A stretch of 64,000 bases of DNA from Pseudomonas viridiflava (GTDB lineage: Bacteria; Pseudomonadota; Gammaproteobacteria; Pseudomonadales; Pseudomonadaceae). The notes below the pieces were generated by a model. The model did not search any database, was not told the DNA's origin, and saw nothing but the letters and a program-made list of their open reading frames with translations. Each line of letters opens with the position of its first letter. Position 1 is the first letter of the stretch. This document shows positions 61,896-64,000 of the stretch, piece after piece. Location of the stretch: positions 248,001 to 312,000 of the forward strand of contig NZ_UWFA01000505.1 in the NCBI RefSeq assembly GCF_900601905.1, read 5' to 3'. The position numbers and the translations under genes are program-made.

Positions 61896-62264
61896 GTGAG
61901 TGATGAGCATTCGCAGCATTCACCGACCACCGCCCCCTCCCCGGCCGACATCAGACGCACTGCCTTATATATGACGCTGCATCAGATACCCGAGGGAAAA
62001 GTGGTCAGCTATGGGCAACTGGCCGACCTGGCGGGCCTGGGCCGGGCAGCGCGTTGGGTAGGGCGCACATTGAGCCAGTTGCCCGATGACACCTCGCTGC
62101 CGTGGCACCGGGTGATCGGCGCCGGCGGCAAGGTCAGCCTGCAAGCCGGAACCCACTCTGGCGATGAACAACGGGCTCGTTTGCGTGCCGAAGGCGTACT
62201 GGTGCAAAACAATCGGGTAGATATCCGGCGCCATGGCTGGCGCCCGATGGAGCACAGCGGTTAG
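61896..62264 (+). CDS. Alkyltransferase-like protein (ATL)
   Basis: 122 residues from a GTG at 61896 with AGGA eight bases upstream. It is an MGMT/AGT homologue (IPEGKVVSYGQLADLAGLGR, ARWVGRTLSQLP) in which the acceptor cysteine is replaced by Trp70 (PWHRVIGAGG instead of PCHRV). Such ATL proteins bind O6-alkylguanine but cannot remove the alkyl group, and pass the lesion to nucleotide-excision repair in organisms studied. The replacement is certain from the sequence. Confidence 0.93.
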   Translation: MSDEHSQHSPTTAPSPADIRRTALYMTLHQIPEGKVVSYGQLADLAGLGRAARWVGRTLSQLPDDTSLPWHRVIGAGGKVSLQAGTHSGDEQRARLRAEGVLVQNNRVDIRRHGWRPMEHSG

Positions 62265-62306
62265 AGTGCGCCCTTTGTTTTCGTAACCTGAGGCAGACTC
62301 CAGCCC

Positions 62307-63857
62307 ATGCCCCGTAAAACCTGGCGCGCCGCGCTCGCCGCATATGCCAGCCCCTCGACGTTAGTGCTGTTATTGCTTGGCTTCGCCGCAGGCATGCCTT
62401 ACATGCTGGTGTTTTCTACCTTGTCGGTCTGGTTGCGCGAAGCCGGGGTCGCTCGCGAAACCATCGGCTACGCCAGCCTGATCGGCCTTGCCTATGCATT
62501 CAAATGGGTGTGGTCGCCGCTGCTGGACCAATGGCGCCTGCCATTGCTCGGCAAGCTAGGGCGTCGCCGCTCCTGGCTGGTGCTTTCCCAGTCCCTGGTG
62601 ATCCTGGGCCTGATCGGCATGGGCTTCTGCGACCCGCAGCAGCATCTGTCATGGTTGATCGCAATTGCCGTGGTGGTGGCCTTCTCTTCCGCCACGCAAG
62701 ACATCGCCATCGACGCCTATCGCCTGGAAATCGCCAACGACACCCAGCAAGCCGCCCTCGCCGCCAGTTACATGTCCGGCTATCGGGTTGCCGCTTTGCT
62801 GGCCACGGCAGGCGCACTGTATTTCGCCGAAGGTTTCGGCTCCACCGGTTTCGCCTATAAACACTCGGCCTGGACCGGGACTTACGTGTTGTTTGGCCTG
62901 TTGATGCTGCCTGCGCTGATCACCACACTGATCATGCGTGAGCCGCCAGTGGCGCTGCGCACCCAGCTGTCGGCAGCGCGCTATGGTTTCGCTCACCAAC
63001 TGGCTTCGGTGTTTGTCCTGATTGTGTTGCTGGTGTCAGTTCCGGCGATGTTCACTCAGCTGTACAACACCGACTTCGCCAGCGTGCTGTTTCAGGGCAC
63101 CAGCTGGATGGACCTGCTGATGGAAGACCGCGCGTTCCTGCGCGCCATTCTGTACACGCTGCTGACCACCGCCTGCCTGTCTTCGATGGGCCGACGTGGA
63201 CTGGCGCCGGTTCTGACGCCCATCAACGACTTTATCCTGCGTTATCGCTGGCAGGCGTTTCTGCTGCTGGGTTTGATTGCGACGTATCGCATGTCGGATA
63301 CGGTCATGGGCGTGATGGCTAACGTGTTCTACATTGACCAGGGCTTCACCAAGGACCAGATCGCCAGCGTCAGCAAGATCTTCGGCCTGGTCATGACGCT
63401 GCTCGGGGCAGGGTTTGGCGGGCTGTTGATTGTGCGCTTCGGCATCATGCCGATTCTGTTCATCGGCGGCCTGACGTCTGCGGCGACCAACATTCTGTTC
63501 CTGCTGCTTGCAGATATGGGCCCGAACCTGCAGATGCTGGTGCTGACCATTTCACTGGATAACTTCAGCTCAGGTCTGGCGACCTCAGCCTTCGTCGCCT
63601 ATCTGTCGAGCCTGACCAACCTCAAGTTTTCCGCGACCCAATATGCGCTGCTCAGCTCGATCATGCTGCTGCTGCCACGCTTGCTGGGAGGGTATTCAGG
63701 GGTGGTCGTGGAGAAATACGGCTATCACAATTTCTTCCTGATCACCGCCTTGCTGGGGGTGCCGACGCTGATCATGATCATCCTGCAGTGGAGTAAGGAA
63801 ACGAAGCAAGACCAGGCGGCTGAAGAGCTTGAAGCGCAAAAGCCTACGGATCTTTGA
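62307..63857 (+). CDS. ampG: AmpG muropeptide permease
   Basis: 516 residues, about fourteen membrane segments. The AmpG signature is seen in LLLGFAAGMPYMLVFSTLSV, WLREAGVARETIGYASLIGL, SPLLDQWRLPLLGKLGRRRS and SSATQDIAIDAYRLEI. It imports GlcNAc-anhydromuropeptides from the periplasm for recycling, a signal linked to AmpC induction. Begins 42 nt after the ATL gene and may be co-transcribed with it. The ribosome site is not obvious. Confidence 0.95.
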   Translation: MPRKTWRAALAAYASPSTLVLLLLGFAAGMPYMLVFSTLSVWLREAGVARETIGYASLIGLAYAFKWVWSPLLDQWRLPLLGKLGRRRSWLVLSQSLVILGLIGMGFCDPQQHLSWLIAIAVVVAFSSATQDIAIDAYRLEIANDTQQAALAASYMSGYRVAALLATAGALYFAEGFGSTGFAYKHSAWTGTYVLFGLLMLPALITTLIMREPPVALRTQLSAARYGFAHQLASVFVLIVLLVSVPAMFTQLYNTDFASVLFQGTSWMDLLMEDRAFLRAILYTLLTTACLSSMGRRGLAPVLTPINDFILRYRWQAFLLLGLIATYRMSDTVMGVMANVFYIDQGFTKDQIASVSKIFGLVMTLLGAGFGGLLIVRFGIMPILFIGGLTSAATNILFLLLADMGPNLQMLVLTISLDNFSSGLATSAFVAYLSSLTNLKFSATQYALLSSIMLLLPRLLGGYSGVVVEKYGYHNFFLITALLGVPTLIMIILQWSKETKQDQAAEELEAQKPTDL

Positions 63858-63883
63858 GCGGCCCTACTGAAGGAAAGCGGTCC

Positions 63884-63974
63884 CTGTGGGAGCGTTGCTT
63901 GCGCGCGATAGGGCTGAATGCGGTTCACATAAGATCGCGTCCAGCCCTATCGCGTGCAAGCACCGCTCCCACAG
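63884..63974. repeat. REP doublet after ampG
   Basis: Arms CTGTGGGAGCGTTGCTTGCG and GCGTGCAAGCACCGCTCCCA, with inner TAGGGCTG...CAGCCCTA extending the stem. The last 26 bases of the window after it show nothing recognisable. Confidence 0.88.
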
Positions 63975-64000
63975 TTCATCTAGCGCACCAACCAATCATT

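Overview
The window is a piece of a Pseudomonas chromosome. The evidence is the gene order zwf-pgl-eda / hexR / mutarotase / oprB-gtsDCBA / gtrS-gltR / glk-edd / gap, which is the glucose-phosphorylative (Entner-Doudoroff) locus of pseudomonads. Further support comes from a membrane-bound PQQ glucose dehydrogenase, a groES-groEL operon, a lepA-lepB-rnc-era-recO-pdxJ operon, and many Pseudomonas-type REP doublets (arms like GGAGCGAGGCTTGCCCGCGA). The repeat type and overall content suggest the syringae/fluorescens side of the genus, but the species cannot be fixed from this sequence alone. No tRNA, rRNA, CRISPR array, transposase or phage gene was seen.

Layout. 1-2.1 kb: partial DUF2383 gene, DUF3820 gene, orphan class V aminotransferase. 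2.2-19.7 kb: glucose locus. GtsABCD and OprB import glucose, Glk phosphorylates it, Zwf-Pgl-Edd-Eda convert it to pyruvate and glyceraldehyde 3-phosphate, and Gap takes the triose onward. HexR and GtrS/GltR regulate the locus. Two HexR-type sites, one perfect ANR/FNR-type box and Crc/Hfq-type A-rich motifs can be read in its promoters and leaders. 19.7-20.6 kb: a tandem array of about nine REP doublets, period about 112 bp. 20.7-28.5 kb: YbaN-like protein, DUF5064 protein, a TyrR/GcsR-like regulator, Nudix hydrolase, DdlA (TTG start), the zinc-free L31B ribosomal protein under a likely Zur operator, an FMN glutamate-synthase-like protein and an OpgC-like membrane protein. 28.5-30.3 kb: an AT-richer patch with two unrecognised genes, one secreted. 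30.6-36.3 kb: a divergent bifunctional PBP-like protein, a YqjI/YqjH pair with a palindromic operator, a Pr6Pr membrane protein and a VF530 protein. 36.7-40.6 kb: a second OprB-type porin followed by gcd, the periplasmic oxidative glucose branch.

41.0-45.3 kb (minus strand): a compact four-gene operon encoding a type-1-copper cupredoxin-like protein, a membrane EAL phosphodiesterase, a DUF3034 outer-membrane protein and a truncated-globin lipoprotein with a non-polar distal pocket. It looks like an envelope redox module feeding c-di-GMP and is the best candidate in the window for an undescribed system. 45.6-50.4 kb: AsrA-type Lon protease, chagasin-like lipoprotein, cmoA-cmoB. 50.5-56.5 kb: pdxJ, recO, era, rnc, lepB, lepA. 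Between lepB and rnc the DUF4845 gene usually found there survives only as a C-terminal remnant. 57.0-63.9 kb: groEL-groES, fxsA, a HugZ-like protein, a DUF481 protein, an alkyltransferase-like protein and AmpG.
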